NCBI GenBank assembly: GCA_018001635.1
Contig: JAGNHS010000029.1
Span: 1-38,653 of the forward strand
From: Pseudomonadota bacterium
GTDB taxonomy: Bacteria > Bdellovibrionota > UBA2428
DNA length: 38,653 bases
Reading direction: 5' to 3'
Below are positions 17,243 through 26,275 of this stretch, in pieces. The notes beneath the pieces are model-generated. The model had not been told where the DNA came from. It saw only the letters and a program-made list of their open reading frames with translations, and made no database searches. Position 1 is the stretch's first letter; each line of letters starts with the position of its first letter. The position numbers and the translations under genes are program-made.

Positions 17243-19435
17243 CTATCTTACAAAGAGCATTTCACGATATTTGGGCAAGGGCCACAAATCGTCAGAAATT
17301 CTTGACTCTAAAAAGTCACAAAATTTTCTCAAGCTCAGCATGGATGGCACAACTTCTTTGGCAAAAACACTGGTCTTGTCAAATTCCTCATGTATAGCTT
17401 CGGCCTTTTCAACTAACAAAAGAACTTCCTTTAAACCTGTCGCAGACTTGTCGTAATTTTCAGCAAGCTCTCTAACAAGTTCTCTTTGAGACTTAAGCAT
17501 GGATGGATCTCCACCAACACTTTCAAGGGCCTTTAATCCCGTAGCCAATTGCGAAAGATAGTTTTGAGTTGCAGGGAGCACATATTGGCGAACCATAGTG
17601 GCTAGCGTATGAGCCTCTATTGCCAAATTTTTACAATAACGCTCCAACTGAACATTAAGAATCGAAGCAAATTCGGCTTCGCTATAGATTCCAGTCTCAA
17701 TCAAAAACTGATGATGTTCTTTTTTTGAAAATTCCTTAAGAGCATCAGCGGTAGTGAGCAATTCCTTCAATCCACGTTTTTTAGCTTCTTGCTTCCAATC
17801 ATCGGAATATCCATTACCTTCAAATCGAATGGCCTTACTCTCAACCACAAATTCTTTAACAACTTGTAACGCCGCACTCTCGGGCGAAACAGCAGACTTC
17901 TTAACTACTTTTAATCTATTAACAAATTCCTTAATGGATTCTGCGACAGCCGCATTCAATACAGTCACCGGAAAAGATATCGCCTGACTAGAACCTACTG
18001 CGCGAAATTCAAATTTATTTCCAGTAAAAGCAAAAGGAGAAGTTCGGTTTCTATCCGTATTGTCTTTTGGAAGCTTAGGTAAACTATTGATCCCCACATC
18101 GATCATAGCTTTTTCAGCAGAAATTTTGCTGAGATCACCCTCTTTTTCAAGAGTGTCCAAAATATGAGAGAGGGTTTCACCTAAGAAAACTGAAATAATA
18201 GCAGGAGGTGCTTCATTGGCTCCTAATCGATGATCATTGCCATGACTCGCTATAGCAGCTCGAAGACCAACTTGATTTTTATTTACAGCTCTCAAGACAC
18301 AAGCCAAAACCGCTAGAAATCTTAAGTTCTGAGCAGGTGTTGTGCCAGGATCCAAAAGATTAATTCCAGTATCCGTCGCCATCGACCAGTTGTTATGTTT
18401 TCCAGAACCGTTAATTCCTGCAAAGGGTTTTTCATGTAGAAGACAAGCAAAGCCAACTTTATTTGCTGTTCTTCTCAAAACTTCCATGGATAACATATTG
18501 TGATCGGAAGCCAGATTAGCTTCTTCAAAAATGGGCGCCATTTCAAACTGAGAAGGTGCCACTTCGTTGTGACGAGTTTTTACAGGCACACCCAATCGAT
18601 AAAGTTCATTTTCAACTTCCGACATGAAGGCCTGAATACGAGTGGGAATCGCTCCGAAATAATGATCTTCGAGTTGCTGCCCTTTAGGCATGTCACCACC
18701 GATCAAAGTACGACCGGTTAACAATAAGTCAGGTCTCATATTCAAAAAAGTTTTATCAATTAAGAAATATTCTTGCTCACAACCAATTGTTGTTTGAACT
18801 CGGCTAGCCTTAACATTAATTTCTGAAAGTAATTCTAGCGCGACATTATTTAAACGATCCAGTGATCTCAACAAACCCGTTTTAGTGTCGAGAGAATGGC
18901 CCGTATAACTTACAAACACGCTTGGAATACAAAGAATTTTTGAACCCGCATGCTCAGTAATAAACACAGGAGAGTGAACGTCCCAAGCTGTGTATCCACG
19001 AGCTTCAAAAGTACTTCTCATCCCACCTGATGGAAAACTTGAGGCATCAGGTTCAGATTGAATGAGTTGGCCTGCAGAAAATTTCTCAATAACGTGCCCT
19101 TTATCATCATAGGAAATAAACGAATCGTGCTTTTCCGCAGTGAGACCAGTGAGCGGTTGAAACCAATGCGTAAAATGAGTGACGCCATTCTTTAGAGCCC
19201 AGTTTTTAATTTCTTCCGCGAGCGCTTTGGCCACATCCGTATCTAGACTTCCACCACTCTCCAAAGATTTCTTAAAAGATTCCTGCAATCGACCATCTAA
19301 TGCTCGCTTCATTTGAGCATGAGTAAAAACCAACTCAGCATATTTTTCAGAAATTTTTCGATTTCCACTCTTATTATCTACGTAATCAGAGTTTTTCTGA
19401 ATTGAAGTTAATGCTTGTAAACGGGTTTGATGCAT
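17243..19435 (-). CDS. glnN: Glutamine synthetase type III
   Basis: This enzyme condenses ammonia and glutamate to glutamine using ATP, the main entry of ammonium into metabolism. The 730-aa length and N-terminal extension identify type III rather than the roughly 450-aa type I enzyme. Characteristic segments include FPSGGMRSTFEARGYTAWD near residue 140, GCEQEYF with the active-site Glu, EVAPSQFEMAP, GINGSGKHNNWS and NDHRLGANEAPP. The start ATG has a strong AGGAGG site (19448-19443) seven bases upstream. No PII or ntr gene is adjacent. A small inverted repeat (CCGTG at 19487-19491 with CACGG at 19500-19504) lies in the leader but is too weak to call a regulatory element. No other nitrogen-assimilation gene is nearby. 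Confidence 0.96.
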   Translation of the reverse strand: MHQTRLQALTSIQKNSDYVDNKSGNRKISEKYAELVFTHAQMKRALDGRLQESFKKSLESGGSLDTDVAKALAEEIKNWALKNGVTHFTHWFQPLTGLTAEKHDSFISYDDKGHVIEKFSAGQLIQSEPDASSFPSGGMRSTFEARGYTAWDVHSPVFITEHAGSKILCIPSVFVSYTGHSLDTKTGLLRSLDRLNNVALELLSEINVKASRVQTTIGCEQEYFLIDKTFLNMRPDLLLTGRTLIGGDMPKGQQLEDHYFGAIPTRIQAFMSEVENELYRLGVPVKTRHNEVAPSQFEMAPIFEEANLASDHNMLSMEVLRRTANKVGFACLLHEKPFAGINGSGKHNNWSMATDTGINLLDPGTTPAQNLRFLAVLACVLRAVNKNQVGLRAAIASHGNDHRLGANEAPPAIISVFLGETLSHILDTLEKEGDLSKISAEKAMIDVGINSLPKLPKDNTDRNRTSPFAFTGNKFEFRAVGSSQAISFPVTVLNAAVAESIKEFVNRLKVVKKSAVSPESAALQVVKEFVVESKAIRFEGNGYSDDWKQEAKKRGLKELLTTADALKEFSKKEHHQFLIETGIYSEAEFASILNVQLERYCKNLAIEAHTLATMVRQYVLPATQNYLSQLATGLKALESVGGDPSMLKSQRELVRELAENYDKSATGLKEVLLLVEKAEAIHEEFDKTSVFAKEVVPSMLSLRKFCDFLESRISDDLWPLPKYREMLFVR

Positions 19436-19591
19436 TGTCAGGCCTCCTATGTGATGTGTGAAAACGGATGATGACTTTGAAATTTTCCGTGATGCCCACC
19501 ACGGAATTGTAGCTAATCACAATAAGAGCTTAGTGAAAACAAATTTTTACTTTGAAGACTCATCTAGAAAGACGCATGGAGACACTCAGAA

Positions 19592-20065
19592 CTACTGAAT
19601 CAACGGATTGCTTCGATTCAAAATTTCTTTCCACTGGCTTTGATAGCAATTAAACAATGTGAGTGCAGTAATTCGACGCATCTCTTTTTTGCCAACCATA
19701 GAATTTTCACTTTGAAGTGCTCTTTGAATGATGTCTTCCATCAAAACGTTATCTATTAACCCTCGATTCAAATATTCGAGCAAAAACCCGAAAGCCTTAG
19801 AATCGATTTTTGTGGATTCCATACTATTGAGTTGTCTAAGCGAGTAGGGCGGAGGCGCCTTAGCATTCTTGAGTTTAGGCTGCTTCGACTTAGCGCCCAA
19901 AGTGTTACTTTCAATCCAACTGAAAGCATCATTAATTTCAGACGAAGAAAATCCCCTGTCGATCAACTCATCTGTTATCTCGACTTGATCGATGAAGGAA
20001 TCCCAATGATCAGATACAAAACGTCCGATAAGTCCGATAGCATCTAGGACTCTTGTGTTGTCCAT
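19592..20065 (-). CDS. smg: DUF494 / Smg-family protein
   Basis: The 157-aa protein fits the Smg (DUF494) family: an N-terminal helical part with GFSSSEINDAFSWIE, a variable linker, then LLEYLNRGLID with following helices at the C-terminus. The biochemical role of this family is not established. Its neighbour upstream on the same strand is dprA, and smg next to dprA is a known arrangement in proteobacteria, which supports the call. A GGGAG site lies about ten bases before the ATG. A 193-base gap to dprA means it may have its own promoter. That gap holds no gene or clear hairpin that I can support. Confidence 0.8.
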   Translation of the reverse strand: MDNTRVLDAIGLIGRFVSDHWDSFIDQVEITDELIDRGFSSSEINDAFSWIESNTLGAKSKQPKLKNAKAPPPYSLRQLNSMESTKIDSKAFGFLLEYLNRGLIDNVLMEDIIQRALQSENSMVGKKEMRRITALTLFNCYQSQWKEILNRSNPLIQ

Positions 20066-20258
20066 ATCTGAATCTCCCTTCTAGTCAGCTCCAGGCAAAA
20101 CAAGTCATTTGTTTAGTGCGGCATTCATGCAACACTCTGCCTATTATTTAGAGCCTTCCTCTGAGAATCTTATCGGCAATATTTATAATTTCTGAATCAA
20201 CGAGTAGCTTAACTGTGTTGTTTCCCACACAACCCCCTCTAGCCTTAAGAATCCCCTT

Positions 20259-20984
20259 CTATATATGATTATAAGAATTCTTAACAAAGTCGACAAGTAA
20301 ACATTTTGTTAAGATAGCTATTGAATCAAGAGAATGAGCATATCCACTTGATATCATTCTGTTTGTTCCTGTGCTTTGGCCCGTGTCAACGGGTCCCGGA
20401 AGAGCAAAAACTGGCACCCCCATCTCTGAGGCCGCCCTGACCGTCCACCAAGTTCCTGAATTTTCTGAAGCCTCTATGACCAACACGGCATCTGAAGCAG
20501 CCACCAACCAAAAATTTCTAAGTATCCAAAATGATTTATGAATATTAACTTTATCGCTGGGTTCGAGAAGCTCAGGCACCCAGAGCGATCCCAACCCCGA
20601 ATGAATCATTTCGCTGAATATACTTGAATTATATCGAGGGCTTGGATTCATTATTGGCCCCACAAGCCATGCGTGTGTTTTTAACCCAAAATCTAGGGCG
20701 GCCCGGTGAGCGCAAGCATCAATCCCCAAAGCTCCACCCGAGTTAATCTGAATCTGACTTGACTCAAAAGCCAATTTTGAAATCACCCTACGACAATGTT
20801 TAATTCCATAACTTGATGGTCGCCTTGTTCCCACCACGGCTAGTGAAGGAGTTTTTTCGAGATTTTCAGACTCTAAACTCTTTCCTCGATTCAATAACCA
20901 AGGATGAGAGAAATAAGAAGGAAAGGCTTTTGCCCTATTTTCCAATCTGGAAGAATGCTGTGAGATATGAATTCTTTTAAACAT
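20259..20984 (-). CDS. dprA: Minimal DprA-like protein (DNA-processing Rossmann domain only)
   Basis: DprA binds single-stranded DNA and loads RecA during natural transformation. This 241-aa protein contains the core Rossmann-like domain: AVVGTRRPSSYG, NSGGALGIDACAH, IHSGLGS, then VLVIEASENSGT and FALPGPVD. Usual family members are near 300-380 aa, with an N-terminal SAM domain and often a C-terminal winged-helix domain; both appear to be missing. The normally conserved RNR segment reads RNF here. The ATG at 20984 is preceded by GAGG at a good spacing and is preferred over a TTG two codons earlier. Adjacency to smg supports the assignment. Whether it works in transformation is uncertain. Confidence 0.78.
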   Translation of the reverse strand: MFKRIHISQHSSRLENRAKAFPSYFSHPWLLNRGKSLESENLEKTPSLAVVGTRRPSSYGIKHCRRVISKLAFESSQIQINSGGALGIDACAHRAALDFGLKTHAWLVGPIMNPSPRYNSSIFSEMIHSGLGSLWVPELLEPSDKVNIHKSFWILRNFWLVAASDAVLVIEASENSGTWWTVRAASEMGVPVFALPGPVDTGQSTGTNRMISSGYAHSLDSIAILTKCLLVDFVKNSYNHI

Positions 20985-21061
20985 TCCCAAGCCCTCGCAA
21001 AAAGTAGACCAATAATTCTTAAAAATTTCATAAATTCTAAAAATAAGTTAAGTTGCCGAGC

Positions 21062-21802
21062 ATGTATTACGACAACAATTGGGCCGTCATTATCCCTATA
21101 GCCAATGAAGCCAAGGATTTTGACCCATTTGTAAGAGAATTAACTCAGGTATTGGATCGCCTCACTGGGGGCGTTGTCTATTTCGTTATAGATAAAGTTT
21201 CAAAAGACAACACTCTAGAGCTTAGTGAAACTTTGTCGAAAAAAGACACTCGATTTAAAACAATTTGGGCCCCAGAGAATAAAAATGTCGTTGATGCTTA
21301 TATGCGAGGCTATCGCGAAGCTTACAAAAATGGTCACGAACTCATAATTGAAATGGATGCTGGGATGTCGCACGACCCCAAAGCCCTTCCCATGTTTTTA
21401 AGAGTCTTAAACGAAGGAAATGCCTGTGCCTTTGGAAGCCGTTTTATTAATGGTGGTTCCATGGTGGATTCACCTTTCACTAGGAGAATGCTCTCAAAAG
21501 TAGGAACCTTACTTTCCAACGCTCTCTTAGGAACTACAATGTACGACATGACTTCTGGATATCAAGGATTTCATAGAAACGTTGTTGGAAAACTTTGTGA
21601 ATTTAAACTTCGTTCCAAAGCACATTTTTATCAAACTGAAGTTCGCTATTTACTGCGCCACGAGCGATTTGCTGAAATTCCCATTCACTACCAAGCCCCA
21701 TCGCCGAGCGTCTCCAAAGGCGCCATTCTAAATGCCCTCTTTGTGTTATCTCATTATTTACTCAAAAGACTGAGCCTATCCGCAGAAAAGATAAATCGAT
21801 GA
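21062..21802 (+). CDS. Family 2 glycosyltransferase, dolichol-phosphate-mannose-synthase-like
   Basis: The protein (246 aa from ATG 21062) is a GT-A fold glycosyltransferase of family 2. It shows VIIPIANEA near the N-terminus, the acidic metal-binding segment EMDAGMSHDP, FGSRFINGG, and YDMTSGYQGF, the pattern of polyprenyl-phosphate sugar synthases. No C-terminal membrane domain is present, so it would act at the cytoplasmic membrane surface. An upstream in-frame TTG at 21053 adds three residues; neither start has a strong ribosome site. Its TGA overlaps the ATG of the next gene, so the two are probably co-translated and may act in the same glycan pathway. Donor and acceptor are unknown. Confidence 0.85.
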   Translation: MYYDNNWAVIIPIANEAKDFDPFVRELTQVLDRLTGGVVYFVIDKVSKDNTLELSETLSKKDTRFKTIWAPENKNVVDAYMRGYREAYKNGHELIIEMDAGMSHDPKALPMFLRVLNEGNACAFGSRFINGGSMVDSPFTRRMLSKVGTLLSNALLGTTMYDMTSGYQGFHRNVVGKLCEFKLRSKAHFYQTEVRYLLRHERFAEIPIHYQAPSPSVSKGAILNALFVLSHYLLKRLSLSAEKINR

Positions 21803-22797
21803 CATTAAAAACTTCACTTGTTGTAACTTCAATTGCCTCGCCTCAAAAAATTTTAAAAGCCCTCGCACAAGGTGCCCATAAAAACTCATGGAATTTTATT
21901 ATGATTGGGGATCTTCCGAGTCCCAAAGATTTTCATTTAGAACATTGCGATTATTATAGCCTTGAAAAGCAAAGCGAGCTTTCACTCGCTTTTGCACAAA
22001 GTTGCCCTACTCGACATTACTCAAGAAAAAACATTGGATATCTTCTCGCTATTAAAAATGGGGCTGACGTTATTGTTGAAACCGATGACGACAACATGCC
22101 TTTGGATGCTTTTTGGAATGAACGAAAATTAAAACATCAGGTTCCTTTGATAGAAAACGAAGGATGGGTCAACGCCTATTCCTATTTCACACAAACTCCC
22201 ATATGGCCTCGAGGATTTCCTCTCGAAAATATCCAGAAAAAAAATCCTCTACTTCCCACACTAAAAAAAGAAATTCATGCCCCCATCCAGCAAGGACTAG
22301 CTGATGATAATCCCGACGTGGATGCACTTTTTCGATTAATCTTTCCTCTCCCTTTAAAATTTGAAAAAAACCAAATTGGGCTTGGAAAAAATGTCTGGTG
22401 CCCCTTTAACAGTCAAAACACAACTTTTTTCAAAGAAGCCTTTCCTCTTCTCTATTTGCCTTCTTACTGTAGCTTTAGAATGACTGATATTTGGAGAAGC
22501 TTTGTGGCCCAAAGAATTTGCTGGGAAAATGAATGGCCCCTATTATTTCATGAATCCACCGTTTACCAAGAGCGAAACGAACATGACCTTTTAAAAGATT
22601 TAAAAGACGAAGTTCCCGGCTACCTCAATAATGCAAAAATTTGCCAAGCTCTTGAAAAACTCAATCTTAAAAAAGGCGTCTCTGAAATTCCACAAAATAT
22701 TAAAAGATGCTACGAAACACTCATTGAAAATCGATGGATCGAAGCTGGAGAAATGAAACTTCTTGAAGCCTGGCTATCAGACCTCTCTACTCAATAA
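21799..22797 (+). CDS. STELLO-like (DUF288) glycosyltransferase-type protein
   Basis: The 332-aa protein resembles the DUF288 family, named after the plant STELLO proteins. Supporting segments are TSIASP near the N-terminus, WNFIMIGD, SRKNIGYLLAI at 75-85, and the acidic ETDDDNMP at 94-101 that would bind metal and sugar nucleotide, then NAYSYF. Later conserved-looking parts are CPFNSQNTTFF and FRMTDIWRSF. No signal peptide or membrane segment is seen. It overlaps the GT2 gene by ATGA, suggesting partnership in a surface polysaccharide. It overlaps the end of the convergent LysM gene by 11 bases. The family call rests on motif memory; the reaction is not established. Confidence 0.7.
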   Translation: MTLKTSLVVTSIASPQKILKALAQGAHKNSWNFIMIGDLPSPKDFHLEHCDYYSLEKQSELSLAFAQSCPTRHYSRKNIGYLLAIKNGADVIVETDDDNMPLDAFWNERKLKHQVPLIENEGWVNAYSYFTQTPIWPRGFPLENIQKKNPLLPTLKKEIHAPIQQGLADDNPDVDALFRLIFPLPLKFEKNQIGLGKNVWCPFNSQNTTFFKEAFPLLYLPSYCSFRMTDIWRSFVAQRICWENEWPLLFHESTVYQERNEHDLLKDLKDEVPGYLNNAKICQALEKLNLKKGVSEIPQNIKRCYETLIENRWIEAGEMKLLEAWLSDLSTQ

Positions 22798-24229
22798 TAT
22801 CGTTAACATCTAATTCTCGATCAGCATCGACTATCCAAAAAGTTCCGGCTGCATCAAATCGATCGATCAGAACAGCTGTACCGATTCTTTCACCGCCTCG
22901 AATGATATTCACTATGGCCCCCAATTGTGGGCCCGCTAAAGAGTTTTTGAATTTTGCCCCCATTAAAACGTTTTGAGCTAAAATTTGCTTGTAGTTACTG
23001 TCAAGAGGAACAAATCTTGTTTCATCTCTTCGATCACGACCTAAAATTTCTGTATGGAGTGGCAAATGCTTAAGACCAAAATCGCGCTTTACCACTAAGT
23101 CGCCTTCATAAATTTCTTCAAAAGTTTTCTCTACTAATGCATTATTAAAATTCAACTCACTATCAAAAGGAGTGACCTCCATTCTTCCCAACCAAGTCAA
23201 AGCTAAATGTTTTCGCCCATGGGCTTCGACAGATTCGACTCGAACAATAGCATAGCGTCCTGGCTGAGCTTTCGGTAAACTTAAACGCGCACCTTCTTCA
23301 TAGATTAATCTTTTTGAATCATCTTTTCTCTTAGGAAGTTTAGCGACAGCCTCTGGTCTTTCAATAACCATATAATTTCTAAATTGAGCTACGCCAGTTA
23401 TATTTCCTGATAAAGCTTCACGAATTCTATCAATGGTCGAAGGTTCTCGAATATGCCCTGTTAATGGAACTCTTTCTTCATCTTCAGCTTTTCCATAATT
23501 TTTAAAAGCTAGCATGGGAGCGGCATAAGGATTTCCAGGTGTGAACAATAATTCTGTGCCAGCATAGACATTATGGGCGTTACCGATTTTAGCATTGAGT
23601 TGCCAAATCTTAGGCCAAATATGGGGATTACCGAATAAACGTTCAGATATTGACCACAGAGAATCACCCTCTTTAACTTTATACACTTTCTCAACGGCAG
23701 GTCCTGCATATTTTCTCCACCCTCGATCACTCATAGGTGGACGAAGTGGAACACGAGAAAATTTATCAGAAGGCTCTAATTTAGAACCAGGTTCATCGGG
23801 TTCTATAATTTCTCCAGTATCATTAAGTCCGGCAAATTGCCCATTTTCACGCTCAACAGTGATTTCCTCTTGCTTCGGAGCGTTTGGATCTAAAGTTGAG
23901 TCAGTTTTATTTTCAGCAACCGGAGGATCCTCTTCAACTTCAGGTGGCTTATTTTTATCTTGATCTGCAAAAAGCTCATCATCCGTCATTTGCGAACTAT
24001 CTTTTGGTGCAACATTTTTAGCCGTATCATTAGCCGCCCCACTAGCCGCATTATCACCCAAACTAGGCGCAGCATCTCCTGATGGTGCAGCCGAAGAAGA
24101 ACCCGATTCAGCTGAGCCTTCCGAAAGATCTCCCAAATCATCTGGGAGCAAAGATTCTTCTTCGGCTTTCAAGATATTTTGTGATGATAACAAGAAACAT
24201 ATCAGAAATATTTTGTTAAAAACTCTCAT
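22787..24229 (-). CDS. Secreted LysM-domain protein
   Basis: The 480-aa protein has a signal peptide (about 1-22), then a long low-complexity region (23-160) rich in Ser, Ala, Asp, Glu and Pro, a LysM domain at about 183-230 (YKVKEGDSLWSISERLFGNP with NVYAGTELL), and a C-terminal beta-rich half (about 240-480) that I do not recognise. LysM binds glycan chains of peptidoglycan, so a periplasmic, wall-attached role is likely. It is preceded by the TPR gene with an ATGA overlap, so the two form an operon. There is no catalytic peptidase or amidase motif. The C-terminal half may be a structural or surface domain. Confidence 0.82.
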   Translation of the reverse strand: MRVFNKIFLICFLLSSQNILKAEEESLLPDDLGDLSEGSAESGSSSAAPSGDAAPSLGDNAASGAANDTAKNVAPKDSSQMTDDELFADQDKNKPPEVEEDPPVAENKTDSTLDPNAPKQEEITVERENGQFAGLNDTGEIIEPDEPGSKLEPSDKFSRVPLRPPMSDRGWRKYAGPAVEKVYKVKEGDSLWSISERLFGNPHIWPKIWQLNAKIGNAHNVYAGTELLFTPGNPYAAPMLAFKNYGKAEDEERVPLTGHIREPSTIDRIREALSGNITGVAQFRNYMVIERPEAVAKLPKRKDDSKRLIYEEGARLSLPKAQPGRYAIVRVESVEAHGRKHLALTWLGRMEVTPFDSELNFNNALVEKTFEEIYEGDLVVKRDFGLKHLPLHTEILGRDRRDETRFVPLDSNYKQILAQNVLMGAKFKNSLAGPQLGAIVNIIRGGERIGTAVLIDRFDAAGTFWIVDADRELDVNDIIE

Positions 24230-24675
24230 GACTTCTTAACCCCTATGCTCAGCAATAAATTTTTAGCTTTCTCAGCGGCCTTTGATTTAGGAAATTTACG
24301 AAGAACAGACTCCCAATAAATCTTGGCTTCACTAGTTTTTTTTTCTTTTTGATAAGTTTCACCAAGCAACACCGCCGCGTCGGAAGTCTTTTCACTATTA
24401 GGAAAGCGAAAGACTCTTAAAAGTTCGGTTCTTGCTTCAAGATATTTTCCACTGCGGAAATAGACTTCTGCTAAATAAAAATAAGCTTGATCAGTCTTCG
24501 TCCCCTGGGGATATCGACGTAAAAAATCGATCCAAGATTGCACTGACTGGGTTTCCATTCCTGCCTGAGACAGACTTAAAGCCCGATTGAAATCTCTATC
24601 TTGATCTTGTTCATCAGAAAATGAAATCGCAACAAACACTAAAGATGCGAAAAGCAAAAGAAGTCTATGGCTCAT
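24226..24675 (-). CDS. Exported tetratricopeptide-repeat protein
   Basis: The 149-aa protein begins with a signal peptide (residues 1-20, hydrophobic LLLLFASLVFVAI) followed by tetratricopeptide-like helical pairs, visible in QAYFYLAEVYFRSGKYLEAR and DAAVLLGETYQKEKKTSEAK. It resembles the periplasmic TPR part of CpoB/YbgF or BamD-type proteins, but it lacks their other domains and no tol-pal genes are near. TPR domains mediate protein-protein contacts. The ATGA overlap with the downstream LysM gene suggests the two products work together at the cell wall. The exact role is unknown. Confidence 0.75.
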   Translation of the reverse strand: MSHRLLLLFASLVFVAISFSDEQDQDRDFNRALSLSQAGMETQSVQSWIDFLRRYPQGTKTDQAYFYLAEVYFRSGKYLEARTELLRVFRFPNSEKTSDAAVLLGETYQKEKKTSEAKIYWESVLRKFPKSKAAEKAKNLLLSIGVKKS

Positions 24676-24763
24676 ACCTTAGCTTTATTCTGCCAGCTTA
24701 AGACTATAAGCTCTTGTTCAATATCGCCAATTGATTGTCATTTCGCCGTCAGAAAGTCGGCAA

Positions 24764-26233
24764 TTAAACTTCGCTCAACCAAACAGTAGAACCCTTTTCA
24801 ATTGGGCTCACGGGCAAGCCCAACGCCAATCTCCCCCCCACAGTCATCTTCCAAATTAAATCTTCAGAATTAAGCTGCTCTAATTCGTTATGAAACTTTT
24901 GGGCTTCAAAGCTCATCGAAGGATTATAGTCAGCAATTGGAGCATCTGAACTAATGGCTATGGGAATTCCCATTCTACTAAAGGAAGACAATCGATAAGC
25001 ATCCGTCTTTAATCTTTGCGTGCCCAATCTAACAGCAGCAAAAGAATCATCGATCATCCTATGGCTAGGTTGAATCGCTAAAGACCAAAATCCTTGATCT
25101 CTAATTTTTTGAAGCTGTTCAGGCCTACAAAGTTGCACATGTTCTAATCGATGGCGTGTAGGCTTTAAGGGCTGAAGTCCATCATTCTGACATCGGCTTC
25201 TCATTTCTAAATTAAGGGCCTCGCCCAAGGCCAATGCCTGATCCAACGCTGCGTCTCCAATAACATGAAAACTTAAATAGAAACCCTCTTTCAGAGCTCG
25301 TTTAGCTTGAGAAATTAATTCAAAGGTGTCTTCTTGGCTTTCTCCAAAAGTGTCTTTATCAGCATAACTTTTAGTGAGCCAAGCCGTGTGCGATCCAAAA
25401 GATCCATCTAAAAATCTCTTCCAATGGCGCCCTATAAAAAATGCCTTTCGATCGCTTGGCCCCATTTGAAAGGCATTTTCTTTAACAAAAACTCCTCCAG
25501 CAATTGTTTTTGGAGCTCTTTGTGCATCCATAATTCCCACTACGTCTAATAAGAGTTTTCCCTCTTCGAGTATTTGATTTAAGGCCAAAACATACTCATC
25601 ACTCATACTCATTTCGCTGATGGCAGAAATCCCCACCGAAATAAATCGCTCCTGCATATTTAAAAAACAAGATTTTAATTCTGAAAAATTGGGCCCAGGA
25701 ATTTCTTCTGAAACCTTAAAATAAATTTTTTCAGACACAAAAGATGGCAAATCTACTCGATGAATTAAACCTTTAAGCCCCTCGCTTATCCAAGCAGAAT
25801 GTCCACATATACGACCCAAAATAATGGGCACATTTGCCGGAAGCTCTTTGTCCCACTTTTTGCACAATTCTTCTTTAGACAATGCCCAACGAGACTCATC
25901 CCAACCATAAGCTCTATAAATACTTTTATTGGGATTTAATTTTATAAAATTTAAAATAGATTTCGTAGCTTCATCTGCCGATTTTTGCTCTTTTAAGGAA
26001 AGAGCTAGGCTTTCTTTTCCCGCCCAAAAAGCATGGAGATGCGCATCAAAAAATCCACGATGTAAAATAGGGTATTTATCGGTCTCATTTTTAAGTCCTA
26101 ATTCTTTAAAACCCTCTAAAACACACCACGAAGATTCCAGTTTCCTTAGGGAAACTTCAAACACACGAGTTTCATAGGACAATCCCATTGGATCTTTTGC
26201 TTGTTGTATTAAAACCCTCTGCTTTGAGCCCAT
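24764..26233 (-). CDS. Amidohydrolase family 3 protein (YtcJ-like)
   Basis: The 489-aa protein is a metal-dependent hydrolase of the amidohydrolase superfamily, cytoplasmic (no signal peptide). It has the first metal motif FFDAHLH, a KRFLDGSFGSHTAW segment with the likely bridging residue, FHVIGDAAL and RLEHVQL with further histidines, and SSDAPIADYNP with the final Asp. This pattern is that of family 3, which includes N-substituted formamide deformylase-like proteins; the substrate is not predictable from sequence. The C-terminal GGRLALGLPVSPIEKGS matches the family end. It is divergent from pfkA with a 42-base shared upstream region. A 4-bp hairpin after its stop is too weak to call a terminator. 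Confidence 0.87.
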   Translation of the reverse strand: MGSKQRVLIQQAKDPMGLSYETRVFEVSLRKLESSWCVLEGFKELGLKNETDKYPILHRGFFDAHLHAFWAGKESLALSLKEQKSADEATKSILNFIKLNPNKSIYRAYGWDESRWALSKEELCKKWDKELPANVPIILGRICGHSAWISEGLKGLIHRVDLPSFVSEKIYFKVSEEIPGPNFSELKSCFLNMQERFISVGISAISEMSMSDEYVLALNQILEEGKLLLDVVGIMDAQRAPKTIAGGVFVKENAFQMGPSDRKAFFIGRHWKRFLDGSFGSHTAWLTKSYADKDTFGESQEDTFELISQAKRALKEGFYLSFHVIGDAALDQALALGEALNLEMRSRCQNDGLQPLKPTRHRLEHVQLCRPEQLQKIRDQGFWSLAIQPSHRMIDDSFAAVRLGTQRLKTDAYRLSSFSRMGIPIAISSDAPIADYNPSMSFEAQKFHNELEQLNSEDLIWKMTVGGRLALGLPVSPIEKGSTVWLSEV

Positions 26234-26275
26234 ATAAATATACCTTCAAGTCAAAGTGTAGTAATCAAATGAACT

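Noticed and set aside
19487..19504. CCGTG/CACGG hairpin upstream of glnN as a riboswitch or operator.
   Set aside because: A five-base stem alone is too weak, and no known nitrogen-control motif such as a -24/-12 sigma54 promoter was recognised.
20066..20258. The 193-base gap between smg and dprA as a small RNA or small gene.
   Set aside because: Only short, AT-rich or interrupted inverted repeats and no convincing promoter-terminator pair or small frame were seen.
24741..24757. GCCG/CGGC hairpin after the amidohydrolase stop as a terminator.
   Set aside because: Only four pairs and no T-tract follow on the minus strand.
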